Shown: positions 23,505-33,140 of the stretch, piece after piece
Numbering within the stretch: position 1 is the stretch's first letter
How the letters are laid out: every line of letters starts with the position of its first letter
From: Fibrobacter sp.
GTDB lineage: Bacteria > Fibrobacterota > Chitinivibrionia > Chitinivibrionales > Chitinispirillaceae
DNA: 61,842 nucleotides
Direction of reading: 5' to 3'
Assembly: GCA_012728995.1 (NCBI GenBank)
Contig: JAAYEB010000160.1
Coordinates: forward strand, 1 to 61,842
Program-made: the position numbers and the translations under genes
Notes under the pieces: generated by a model
What the model was told of the DNA's origin: nothing
Seen by the model: the letters and a program-made list of their open reading frames with translations, nothing else
Database searches by the model: none

Positions 23505-26500
23505 ATGAGAAAATTCTTTTTTGCTGCCGTTATGGGCCTGTTTTTCTTGAATCTTCCGATTTCTGCTCAATTGTATGATGATACTCTCTGGGTACCGGTA
23601 ACCTTTTATGATTTTCGTTCTGACGGAAGCAATCCGGAATTTGAATGTGACCATATGGGAGGTTTGCATACAAATATGGTTGCTGATACTCTTGATCGAG
23701 ACAGAAAACCGGTTATAGGAAGTGACCCTTATCTGAACCATTATATTAAATACTGGTACCGTGACTGGAACAGCACCGAGGGCGGCAAAGGGGATTCTAC
23801 TAAGCCAAATTACAGATTAACGGGTGGAACTCCTCCATACAATGCCAGAATACAATATGTGGGAGATACCACAATAGACCACGATAAGTCATTTGAAAAT
23901 ATAGTAATAAAAGATTCACTTCTATTTCATCACCAGGGGAATGGGGTTTATCAATTTCAGGATGACTCCTTCTTTCCTCTGGACACTCTTGGGTTTGGCA
24001 AAGAGAATAGAGATCACAATTTCTCATTTACCATGGAACTTCACTGGGAATTTGAAAAAAAAGATGGTTTGACATTTCATTTTACCGGTGATGATGATGT
24101 GTGGGCATTTATTGATGGACAGTTGAGGATGGATCTGGGAGGAATTCACAGTGCTCTAAGTGATTCTTTCAATCTGGATGATATTCCCGAACTCGTTAAT
24201 GGCGAAAAATATATGCTGGACTTTTTCTATGCTGAACGTCATACATCACTATCACATATCCGTATCACAACCAATATCATAAGTGCGAAACCGGCAAAAA
24301 TCGAACTCAATGTAGAACCTGATACAATCCGTGCCGGTGATACAGCAATGATTATTTCTACGGTCTGGGACCAGTATTCTGTTATTCGTCCCGATTTCAG
24401 TGACAGTACTACCTGGGATTTTGTAAATAGTGGAGGCAATGGATCATCAACCCTCTTCCCCAGACAGGGAGGCACTGCATACTTTGTACCCACTGTAGCA
24501 TGGACAACCGTTCTCATTTCGGGAGTAGTTTCAATTGGAGGAACAGTGGTATCGGATACAGTTGAAATCTATGTGCTTCCAGGACCTGCGGATTATCTTG
24601 TTATTGAACCGTCCTCCCCCCCAGACACTACCAAATTTTCAGACAGACTAATCAAAGAAGATCCTTTTCAAATCTTGCCTATCGGTTCTGACCAGATTGA
24701 AGGTAAAGCTTATGCAATTATAAGAGACAGATATGGAAATTTTGTAGAAGCTTCACAAAGTACAGACTGGAATATTACAAACGGCGCAGATATAATAGAC
24801 AATGTAACTGAAGGCAACAGCAGTATCGGCGAGGGTATTGTTACAAAAAAGGGACCTCAAGGCGAAGGGGAGGTAACAGCAACGAGTAATAAGTATACCG
24901 GCCCTAATTTTACTGACGCATTACCGGTAAGAACAAATGTTGAATATGTCAATCTTCGAATTTCGCTGGATGCACCATACAACCCCATTGATTCTTTGAT
25001 CACCAAAACCGGTGATGTTTCTCTACTGATAGTTGAAGGTGAAAGAAAAGACGGGCTTGGGTGGGAAAGCGTGCCTGGAGACTGGACAGATCCTGATTCA
25101 TTGACAAAGAGTACTCCCCCTGTTTCTTCACAGAACTGGAATTTCATTCCAACTGACACTGGAAGAGGTCTAATTGGTGTAACATTTAACGGCTTATCAG
25201 CCAGCATTTCAGTGGTAGTGAATCCTGGAGATCCTTCTTCAATTAAGCTCTTTCCATCATCAAATAATTCATCTGAATATCAAGATCCTCCATTTCAATA
25301 TATAGATACTGCAGGGATTGAGTTCCCGCTTTACGCAAAAATCTTTGACCCGAATAATGTCTGGCTCAAACAGTATGACAACTCATCAGCTCCAATAACC
25401 TGGAGAATAAGCGAATATCTCGGTACACCACCTACAGGAAATCTCAGCACGAGTTCAGGTCATACAAACGGATTTACTCCGGAACGGGCATACAATACTG
25501 TTCATATTGTAGCAACGTTTTCTGAAGGCGGGCGTGTTTTTAGTGATTCGGTTCGTGTCCGTGTGGTTCCCGGACCACCTCATCATATTACAATTCAAAA
25601 TGATAAAGCAAGCATCAACGGTTGGGTAGATATTACTGAAATCAGTATGTCGAGCATAGAAACAGACAGGAACCTTTTTGCGATTATTCGCGACCGGTAT
25701 GATAATTTTCGCGATTATGCTAAACAGGCAGAATGGCTCAGCCGCGACACATCAATCGTTCTTGCGGAATCATCACCAAACCCTGATTACGGAGAGGGCA
25801 TTATAACTCGTAACACCGATATTTCAAACCAGGTACGGGTAATTGTGAACAGCAAAGATGGCACACTGACAGATTCTGTTCTTGTGCGGTTAATGGATAT
25901 TACTTACGATTCCCTGAGAATCTATGTTCTTGACAATGGACCCAAATATATTGATACAGTAAAAATACGTACAGATGAAACAGACACACTGTGGGTTGAA
26001 GGAAAACGATCTGATGACGGACAATGGGAAAACATACCGGTAGTCTGGACTGTTTCATCCGGACTCAAAGTTAAAGGTGCACCTCCTTCATGGAGCGAAT
26101 CCTGGGGTATTACTCCGGATTCTGTTGATACAGGCTTGATTATTGCATCCAGATCCGGTGCTGTTTCAGACAGTATCGTAGCAGTGTTTTTACCTGGTTT
26201 ACCCGGAAATATTCGGCTTTACAAAGCTGAAGGGCACCCTTCTTCAGTTGACGCTTATCCGATTCCGCCAATAACTGATACAATACAGGCCGGAAACACA
26301 TATCCTTTTGTTGCAAAAATTTTTGATCGTAATGGTATATGGCTTCCTGACTATGAAAATACGGCTGTAAGCAGGACTTTGATATCATGGCGGATCTCCC
26401 GTATTTCGGGTGCAGCTCAGGCTGACACACTGGATTCCAGAAGAGGACATCTTGTAACTTTTTCACCCCAAAAAGCTTACAACTCATATCAAATAACAGC

Positions 26501-29500
26501 AGAATTTACTGAAAATGGCAGGACATTCACAGCGTCTGTAAATATCTTTGTAAATCCGGGGCCGCCAGACCATCTGGTTATTGAAGGGAATCCAAATCCT
26601 ACCGGAATAAATCTCAGCAGAGATAACCCGCTGGATATAATTGACTTTGGCAGCAAAGACACGGTTAAATCCGCGTATGCAATCGTAAGAGATAAATTTG
26701 GAAATTTTTATGATCAGTCTGAAACCACTCGCTGGAACAGCCTCGATCTCTCGATTGTCAGTGCCAGTGAAGGTACATCAGTTCTTGGTGAAGGCCGTGT
26801 AATACGTACCGGTAATCTTGGTGAAGCACGGGTTGTTGCCGTAAATCGTAATGATCCCTCATTATTTGATACTGTAAATGTAAAATTGTCAGATGTTTCT
26901 TACGATTCATTAAGAATCGTTATCGACGATTCTACCCGAATTGATTCTCTTGTAATACGGTCTGATCAGGATACAATTCTATATGTTCAAGGCAAGCGTA
27001 CCCATGATCAGGTATGGGTTGGTGTTGACGGTAACTGGAATTATAAGTCCAGCAGTACGAATGCCAATTCAAGCGGAAGCATGTGGGAATTTGCACCCGG
27101 CGATACCGGAACCGGAATCATAGTTGTAACCAGAAGTGGTTCGGTTCCGGATACAATTCATGTAAGGGTTGTACCCGGTCTGCCAAGAAAACTGACACTT
27201 TACGAAAAAGAGGGTCTGGTTCCGAATGTATCGAATCCACCCTATCCAAACCCGACCAGTTCAATAACTGCAACTGCAGGAAAACCATTTCCGCTTGTTG
27301 CAAAGGTTTTTGACCATAAAAATGTATGGCTTCCAGAATATGAACTTCAGTCTGGCGTCAGCAATCAGATCCATTGGAGTATTGAAGAGTTTCCTGGATC
27401 TGATTCTTCCGGTTTTCTTGATGATACAACCGGACACAAGCGCTCTTTCATGCCGGTTCGTGCATATCAGTCGGTTTATTTGATCGCCAATTTGAAGCAT
27501 AACAACACTTACTTAACAGATACTGTACAGCTTTATATCGAACCTGGTGCTCCCAAACAACTGGTCATTGAAGGCAGTTACGACTGGGAAAGCAGTAAAA
27601 ACAAAATTAATCCTATACCTGTTGTACAAATAACAGACAGCGTAACGAATGCCAGAGTCTATGCAATACTCAGGGATTCTATTGGTAACTATATCAATTA
27701 TAGTACAAAAACAACTTGGGGTGTTGTTGATGATGATACATCTGTAACCGTTCGCAGCGGTAATGCCAATATTGGTGAAGGAATTATCCAGAGAGTAATA
27801 AGGGAAGGCATTGTCAAGGTGTTTGCTGTCGACAACAATACCGGATTAAGGGATACAGTTGATGTTCAGTTACTCCCCTACTACTATACAAAACTTAGAA
27901 TTATCATGAAAACCGATTCTATAGTTGAACCGGTTACAATGACAACAAATGATGACACTACTTTTCATGTACAGGGATTGCGTTCCGATTCACTTATCTG
28001 GGTTGACGTTTCAGCACGCTGGGAAAACAGTTCCAACCTAAGCATAATTCCAACCGCTCCCGGATGGAGTAACAGTTGGTCTCTTTCACCTTCTGACACA
28101 GGTGAAGGATGGATCAGGGTGACACGTGAAAACGATCTTTTAACACAGCCCGATACAGTGAGAGTCCGGTTTGAAAAAGGTCCCCCAACCAGAGCTGCCA
28201 TAGAAATAATTACCCCTCCTGAACAACGGGTTGCAGGTAAACCTATTGAAGTTGAAGTCAGAATTTATAATAAAAACGGGCTTGTACCGGGGAAATACTG
28301 TTTTTACGATACAACCGGTGGAGTAAAATATACAGATACCCTTGGTACAGGAGGACGACCTGAACCTTTTGTATTGGTTGGTGAAGACACTTTGTGGTTG
28401 TCTGAAAGTGGAGAACAGTGTTTTTATGGGGGAAAAGATACTGTGTTACTGACATTGTTTTATGCACCTTTTGATGCTGCAGACAGCATGCATCAGATCA
28501 GGGTAGATCTTGGAGATCTGACAGCAGTAACACGTCCCTTCGATATTTTGCCAGGAGAAATAGATTCACTGACACTTGAGTATCAGAATGGAGTACCAGT
28601 AGGTGATACTATTGTGCTACGTTACCCTCTTGGACAAACCCGAATCTATTCTGTTGGATATGACCTGTATGGAAACAAACGGGGTCCCGAAAAATCCAAC
28701 TGGTCTTCAGATTCGACGTTGCATCCAGTTTCGAACTCTCAAGATGCAGAAAACATCTTTTATGATGCATCTTCTGTAATAGACAATGAGTATGGTAATA
28801 TTGTTGCGGTTCCGTCACAAGCATCATCAAAAGAACTTCAGGCCAGTACATTTGTAAAAATTATTGGTCCACTGACCACAGTAACCACTGCTGTTACACA
28901 GGATAAAAATGGTAATGGATACCTCGATCACATAGAACTTCATTTCAGCAAACCTGTTACTCTTCCGGACAGTTTGTTAAGAAGTATGGAAATTACATAT
29001 GGCAGTGTTTCCTTCAGCATCGACAGTATAACAGGTGACCTGGACAGAACAGATAGTATTTGGGTTATTGCAATAGAGGAAGAACAAAATGGCAAACCTC
29101 AAACAGCATGGACTCCCAGAATCTCATTTGACTATTCTCTTGAAGCCGGTATAGATTCGATGCAAAATCATCTTGCAGTTGATGGTGCCGGACCGGTAGT
29201 ATGGGAAGTGACAAAAGAGATAAAAGTTGCAGGAGACAGAAAAAAAGATATTGTAACTGTCATTTTCAGCGAACCAGTGCGAAATACCCGGAATGGTTCA
29301 GCCTTGAATGAGTCGGATATTCCGGATCTGATGTTTTATGTATGGCTCAAAGATCCTAAAGATGCTTCAAAATACATCAAAATCGACAGTATTTTAATCG
29401 GCATCGAGCATTTACAAAGTGCTGGTGATTCAATTGCAATTTTTACAACTTATAACAACAGTGATATCACTTCCAGACATTTTTTCAGTATAAAAACTAC

Positions 29501-30074
29501 AAACGATTCACTTTCATCTTACCTCTCAGACAGAGCTGACCTGATTAATTTCCCCGAAATTGCTAACCAGAAAGTAAGGGTTATTGTAACAGGTCCTGCT
29601 CCGCGGGAAATAATTCCGGTACCTAATCCTACATTTCCTACAGTGAGACGTATTCCTGCAGGCCAATTTAAAGCCATTCACGAACCGAATGCAAGAGATT
29701 GGGTCAAACGAGATAATGCAGGTACTGTAATAACTTTTCCGATACTTATACCAGAGCAGGGACCACAAAGAAATGTAAAACTTCGATGTGTTGTAAAAGT
29801 CTATGATATGGTCGGCAATATGGTAAACATGGATGAAACTGATGATCTGATTCCATCACTGTTGGCAGATTATAATAGAAGAGACAGCAGTATTTTTCCT
29901 ATCGATATCTACTGGAACGGTTTTAACAAGAATAAAATGAGAGCTGCTCCGGGTGTTTACAAAATAGTAGTATTTCTGGAGTTTCATGGTTCGAATGCTG
30001 CAAAAGAGTTAAACAGACAACTTGTAGTACCAATGATTGCCAATGTGGGAATAAGAATGGGAAAAGTACGATAA
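23505..30074 (+). CDS. Giant secreted fibro-slime-domain protein with ~330-residue repeats
   Basis: A ~2189-residue secreted protein when started at ATG 23505, which has GGAGG 7 nt upstream and begins a clear signal peptide (MRKFFFAAVMGLFFLNLPISA). Residues ~25-260 are a fibro-slime domain (TIGR02148-like): VPVTFYDFRSDGSNPEF ... GLTFHFTGDDDVWAFIDGQL, with YMLDFFYAERH near its end. Then follow Ig-like strands in a supermodule that recurs about every 988 nt, each beginning with a PGPxxxLVIE-type segment (near 24579, 25569, 26556 and 27543). The C-terminus has an HxELHFSKPV segment and a FlgD-like Ig (VYDMVGNMV ... APGVYKIVVF). It is likely an extended surface or slime protein for adhesion to fibre; that role is known for the family, not shown here. 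Confidence 0.85.
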   Translation: MRKFFFAAVMGLFFLNLPISAQLYDDTLWVPVTFYDFRSDGSNPEFECDHMGGLHTNMVADTLDRDRKPVIGSDPYLNHYIKYWYRDWNSTEGGKGDSTKPNYRLTGGTPPYNARIQYVGDTTIDHDKSFENIVIKDSLLFHHQGNGVYQFQDDSFFPLDTLGFGKENRDHNFSFTMELHWEFEKKDGLTFHFTGDDDVWAFIDGQLRMDLGGIHSALSDSFNLDDIPELVNGEKYMLDFFYAERHTSLSHIRITTNIISAKPAKIELNVEPDTIRAGDTAMIISTVWDQYSVIRPDFSDSTTWDFVNSGGNGSSTLFPRQGGTAYFVPTVAWTTVLISGVVSIGGTVVSDTVEIYVLPGPADYLVIEPSSPPDTTKFSDRLIKEDPFQILPIGSDQIEGKAYAIIRDRYGNFVEASQSTDWNITNGADIIDNVTEGNSSIGEGIVTKKGPQGEGEVTATSNKYTGPNFTDALPVRTNVEYVNLRISLDAPYNPIDSLITKTGDVSLLIVEGERKDGLGWESVPGDWTDPDSLTKSTPPVSSQNWNFIPTDTGRGLIGVTFNGLSASISVVVNPGDPSSIKLFPSSNNSSEYQDPPFQYIDTAGIEFPLYAKIFDPNNVWLKQYDNSSAPITWRISEYLGTPPTGNLSTSSGHTNGFTPERAYNTVHIVATFSEGGRVFSDSVRVRVVPGPPHHITIQNDKASINGWVDITEISMSSIETDRNLFAIIRDRYDNFRDYAKQAEWLSRDTSIVLAESSPNPDYGEGIITRNTDISNQVRVIVNSKDGTLTDSVLVRLMDITYDSLRIYVLDNGPKYIDTVKIRTDETDTLWVEGKRSDDGQWENIPVVWTVSSGLKVKGAPPSWSESWGITPDSVDTGLIIASRSGAVSDSIVAVFLPGLPGNIRLYKAEGHPSSVDAYPIPPITDTIQAGNTYPFVAKIFDRNGIWLPDYENTAVSRTLISWRISRISGAAQADTLDSRRGHLVTFSPQKAYNSYQITAEFTENGRTFTASVNIFVNPGPPDHLVIEGNPNPTGINLSRDNPLDIIDFGSKDTVKSAYAIVRDKFGNFYDQSETTRWNSLDLSIVSASEGTSVLGEGRVIRTGNLGEARVVAVNRNDPSLFDTVNVKLSDVSYDSLRIVIDDSTRIDSLVIRSDQDTILYVQGKRTHDQVWVGVDGNWNYKSSSTNANSSGSMWEFAPGDTGTGIIVVTRSGSVPDTIHVRVVPGLPRKLTLYEKEGLVPNVSNPPYPNPTSSITATAGKPFPLVAKVFDHKNVWLPEYELQSGVSNQIHWSIEEFPGSDSSGFLDDTTGHKRSFMPVRAYQSVYLIANLKHNNTYLTDTVQLYIEPGAPKQLVIEGSYDWESSKNKINPIPVVQITDSVTNARVYAILRDSIGNYINYSTKTTWGVVDDDTSVTVRSGNANIGEGIIQRVIREGIVKVFAVDNNTGLRDTVDVQLLPYYYTKLRIIMKTDSIVEPVTMTTNDDTTFHVQGLRSDSLIWVDVSARWENSSNLSIIPTAPGWSNSWSLSPSDTGEGWIRVTRENDLLTQPDTVRVRFEKGPPTRAAIEIITPPEQRVAGKPIEVEVRIYNKNGLVPGKYCFYDTTGGVKYTDTLGTGGRPEPFVLVGEDTLWLSESGEQCFYGGKDTVLLTLFYAPFDAADSMHQIRVDLGDLTAVTRPFDILPGEIDSLTLEYQNGVPVGDTIVLRYPLGQTRIYSVGYDLYGNKRGPEKSNWSSDSTLHPVSNSQDAENIFYDASSVIDNEYGNIVAVPSQASSKELQASTFVKIIGPLTTVTTAVTQDKNGNGYLDHIELHFSKPVTLPDSLLRSMEITYGSVSFSIDSITGDLDRTDSIWVIAIEEEQNGKPQTAWTPRISFDYSLEAGIDSMQNHLAVDGAGPVVWEVTKEIKVAGDRKKDIVTVIFSEPVRNTRNGSALNESDIPDLMFYVWLKDPKDASKYIKIDSILIGIEHLQSAGDSIAIFTTYNNSDITSRHFFSIKTTNDSLSSYLSDRADLINFPEIANQKVRVIVTGPAPREIIPVPNPTFPTVRRIPAGQFKAIHEPNARDWVKRDNAGTVITFPILIPEQGPQRNVKLRCVVKVYDMVGNMVNMDETDDLIPSLLADYNRRDSSIFPIDIYWNGFNKNKMRAAPGVYKIVVFLEFHGSNAAKELNRQLVVPMIANVGIRMGKVR

Positions 30075-30084
30075 AATCAGTGTC

Positions 30085-30151
30085 AAAAAGTGCAGTTTCT
30101 GAAACTATTTGAAAATTGTCAAATAGCCGATAACATAAACTGCACTTTTTT
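30085..30151 (+). terminator. Terminator of the fibro-slime gene
   Basis: AAAAAGTGCAGTTT and AAACTGCACTTTTT are inverted, with a second inner pair (ACTATTTGA/TCAAATAG), followed by T residues. It starts 11 bp after the stop codon. Confidence 0.8.
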
Positions 30152-30444
30152 ATTTCTATAACCGAAATATTGCTTTTATCAGACCAAGTGAAAACTATTA
30201 TTGGAACTTGTATTCAGCCTGAAGAGAAAAAAATGGTGCTATGGTAATATAATCAGCACAAGCCTTATTTAGCCCCCTGAACAGATCATATTATAAGCTG
30301 TTCAATTATATGTCTGAAAACCTGTCGTCACAATCCAATTCAGGTTTTATATTTATAAGCTGAGAAGATTAAACATTTTACACCGGAAATGATACATCAG
30401 ATAATTACAATAATTCTATTTTATTCCATAGTGAGGTCCAGGAA

Positions 30445-31335
30445 ATGCATATTCGCGAAATATTAAAACGAAACAAGGTTGCCTTCAGTTTTGAATTCTT
30501 TCCTCCTAAAGACCCGGGATCTTCTGAACAGCTTTTCAACACTATTTCAAAACTTGCACCGTTAAAACCAGCTTATGTCAGTGTTACATATGGAGCAGGA
30601 GGAGCTACCAGAAATCTGACAAACGATTTGGTAAAACGGATTAAGAACGAAACCAACCTGACTGTTGTTTCTCACCTTACCTGTGTAGGTTCTTCAAAGG
30701 AAGAAATACGGTCTATATTAGAGTCTTATCAACAGAATGGAATCTGCAATATTATGGCACTTAGAGGAGATCCTCCCCGCGGGATGTCAGATTTTACAAA
30801 GCATCCTGATGGCTTCTCTTACGCATCAGAACTTGTAGCTTTCATTAAAAAGCATTTCCCGGAAATGGGTATCGGTGTAGCAGGATATCCTGAAGGGCAT
30901 CCCGAGATGCCGAATCGGATAAAAGAGATAGAATATTTAAAAATGAAAGTTGATGCCGGTGCTGATTATATCTGCACGCAACTTTTTTTTGACAATCGCG
31001 ACCTTTATGATTTTTGTGAACGTTGTGAGCTTGCTGGAATCCATGTCCCAGTTTTAGCCGGCATAATGCCTGTCACATCAAGAAAAGGAATGCACAGGAT
31101 GGCAGATCTGGCTGCCGGAACCCGATACCCCGCATCTTTTCTTAAGGCTTTAGCACGAGCAGAAGATGATACTTATTTTGAAAAAGTGGGCTTACATTGG
31201 GCTACAGAACAGGTCCGCGATCTTCTGGATAACGGAGTACGTGGGATCCATTTTTATACGTTAAATCGTTCTAAGGCAACTCTCCACATTTATGATGCGT
31301 TGGGTGTAACCAGTTCTTCAAGCCTTTCCCAATAG
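30445..31335 (+). CDS. metF: 5,10-methylenetetrahydrofolate reductase
   Basis: A 296-residue FAD-dependent TIM-barrel enzyme, the same length as the E. coli protein. Recognisable segments are AFSFEFFPPKDPGS at the N-terminus, VSVTYGAGG, VVSHLTCVG, MALRGDPPRG, VAGYPEGHPE and DYICTQLFFDN, then GIMPV. It reduces methylene-THF to methyl-THF, supplying methionine synthase. It stands alone between two terminators. The ~290 bp upstream show no recognisable SAM or cobalamin riboswitch. The start has GAGG ~12 nt upstream. Confidence 0.95.
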   Translation: MHIREILKRNKVAFSFEFFPPKDPGSSEQLFNTISKLAPLKPAYVSVTYGAGGATRNLTNDLVKRIKNETNLTVVSHLTCVGSSKEEIRSILESYQQNGICNIMALRGDPPRGMSDFTKHPDGFSYASELVAFIKKHFPEMGIGVAGYPEGHPEMPNRIKEIEYLKMKVDAGADYICTQLFFDNRDLYDFCERCELAGIHVPVLAGIMPVTSRKGMHRMADLAAGTRYPASFLKALARAEDDTYFEKVGLHWATEQVRDLLDNGVRGIHFYTLNRSKATLHIYDALGVTSSSSLSQ

Positions 31336-31349
31336 TTATGTTATTTGTG

Positions 31350-31384
31350 CAGGGACATTTTTCGTAAATGTCCCTGTTTTTCTT
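31350..31384 (+). terminator. Terminator of metF
   Basis: CAGGGACATTT, loop TTCGT, AAATGTCCCTG, then TTTTTC, 15 bp after the stop codon. Confidence 0.9.
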
Positions 31385-32320
31385 ACATTCTTCTTTTTAC
31401 CAAAATCAGACGATTCCTTACGCAAGTTTTCGGACATTGGTACTTTAAAAATTATGAATGATGAATTAAGGATCTCCACATTCACCATTTTTATTATGAC
31501 CTTAACAGCCATAACCATTTTCTGTTCAATGTCGCTCTTGTAGCTCATTCCCGCACTGCGGGACAAGCTGTAAATTAATCATCTCCATTTTGGTTATACA
31601 TACTTCTAACCCCAGGACATGATTTAATCATTTTTGTATCTTGAATCTAATACTTCTGAGAATACTCCCTCGACTTAAGTTGAGGAGTTCAAATGCAGAT
31701 CGGCTTGAAGCCGATTGCAAAATCCATCCACCTTAGAAGTTAGAGTCATAACCTTCGCTTAAACCTTTCGGCTTTAGCCTGAGGACATCCATATTTCTCT
31801 TGTCGGGCGTGACTATTGGGAACGTGCTTAGCCTGAAGGCGAGGGTTTTCAACCATTCCGAAAAGAACACTAAACTTTTTCCCTGACCATATTCAATTAA
31901 ATATTACGGATTCAGTCTTGATGACTGGTAATTTTCTAACATACTCAACGGACCAGATGAATCGAATATAGTTCAGTTTGAATTGGTTCCTTATTTGCTG
32001 TTCTCAAAATTTAGCAAAACAGATTTTTTATTACTATCATGTATAAATCAGATTTATTTTTAATCAGTTTAAAATATATCAGGTTCTCTCAGGAATTAAT
32101 GTCTATGAAACCATTTAATTCCTGAAATTAACTATAAGACAGAACAAAAGTAACAGAGTATATAAACAAGACTATCATCTTCAAAGAAGACTTTTCAAGA
32201 AGCAGATAATTTTTCATTTTTAAGATATAATTTTGAAAATTCTTTTTATAGTTGATTTTATAAACGAATCATAGAATTGAATTAATACACATTGAATCAA
32301 TCAAAATGAAAGGAGTGCCT
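31385..32320. other. Long intergenic region with a dispersed repeat and hairpins
   Basis: Over 900 bp without a convincing gene. It holds one copy of an inverted repeat (~31440-31583), then two near-perfect hairpins at 31664-31688 (ACTTAAGT core) and 31695-31718 (ATCGGCT-TGA-AGCCGAT), more imperfect GC-richer stems to ~31860, and AT-rich leader DNA before the ankyrin gene. It may be the remains of a small non-autonomous mobile element. Confidence 0.4.
31546..31583 (+). repeat. 38-bp repeat, copy A (inverted relative to copy B)
   Basis: The 38 bp are identical to the reverse complement of 34298-34335. The repeat contains the palindrome TCCCGCA-C-TGCGGGA. Weaker similarity continues to the left for ~100 bp (blocks such as CATTCACCATT, ACAGCCATA, TTCTG). 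Confidence 0.8.
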
Positions 32321-32941
32321 ATGAACCTTATTCGGGCAAGTTCCAGAGGGGATATTACAACTGTCAGCGCATTACTCAAGGAAGGCGCAGACATTAATGC
32401 GGCAGATATTTATGGGAGAACTGCTCTTATAGAGGCTGCCTGGGGAGGGCATGAAAAAATTGTCAAATTACTGATTGAGAATGAGGCCAATGTCAACTTT
32501 TCTGACAATTCCGGATACAATGCTTTGATGCGTGCTTCAGAACAGGGTTATTCTGATATAGTTTCATTACTGATTAAAAATAACGCAAATGTTAATTGCC
32601 GTGGTAAAGTCAAAGGTACAACTCCTCTTATGCTTGCTGCTGAGCAAGGGTATGTGGACATATTAAAACTCCTTATAGATGGTGGAGCCAGGATTAATGA
32701 TGCAGATCAGTTTGAAGAAACAGCATTATCCAGAGCATATCGGTCTGAGCAAATTGAAGCAGCCAGATATCTGGAGTCCAAAGGCGGTAGAGGTAAACCT
32801 GAACGCAGTTCTTATATGTATAACGATAAGGAATATTTGAATTTCAAAGAATCTGCTTTATCAAACTGGGGAAGTGATTTTTCTGATCCGGGTCTTGAGG
32901 ACGATGATGAGCCCGTTCAGGATGATAGTTTTGAAGAATGA
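32321..32941 (+). CDS. Ankyrin-repeat protein
   Basis: A 206-residue protein. The start at 32321 is chosen because AAAGGAG lies just upstream, overlapping a possible earlier ATG at 32306. About four ankyrin repeats fill residues 1-150, each with the pattern LIEAAWGGHEKIVKLLIENEANVNFSD or close to it. The C-terminal ~50 residues are acidic (LEDDDEPVQDDSFEE) and probably disordered. There is no signal peptide, so it is likely cytoplasmic and binds a protein partner. It lies with the DUF1848 gene between the two copies of the inverted repeat. Confidence 0.88.
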   Translation: MNLIRASSRGDITTVSALLKEGADINAADIYGRTALIEAAWGGHEKIVKLLIENEANVNFSDNSGYNALMRASEQGYSDIVSLLIKNNANVNCRGKVKGTTPLMLAAEQGYVDILKLLIDGGARINDADQFEETALSRAYRSEQIEAARYLESKGGRGKPERSSYMYNDKEYLNFKESALSNWGSDFSDPGLEDDDEPVQDDSFEE

Positions 32942-33140
32942 AAATTTGAAATTCAATTTTTGGCAGTCCCCAAATAGTTTTCAGTTTTAACAAACAGCTT
33001 ACTTATAAGTAAAATTATTTGAGAGGAACTACAAGTTATCAGTGACATTTTTTACTGAGTGCAAAAAACTTATTTTCAGGGAGTATTTGGAAAACAAATG
33101 TTCTCTGAATGAATATTGTTTGGCATGCAAAGCATGTTGC

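Noticed and set aside
27083-27313. Frames inside the fibro-slime gene on both strands
   Set aside because: Shadows of the long coding frame; no ribosome sites.
30152-30444. SAM or cobalamin riboswitch before metF
   Set aside because: No conserved box or terminator switch was recognised.
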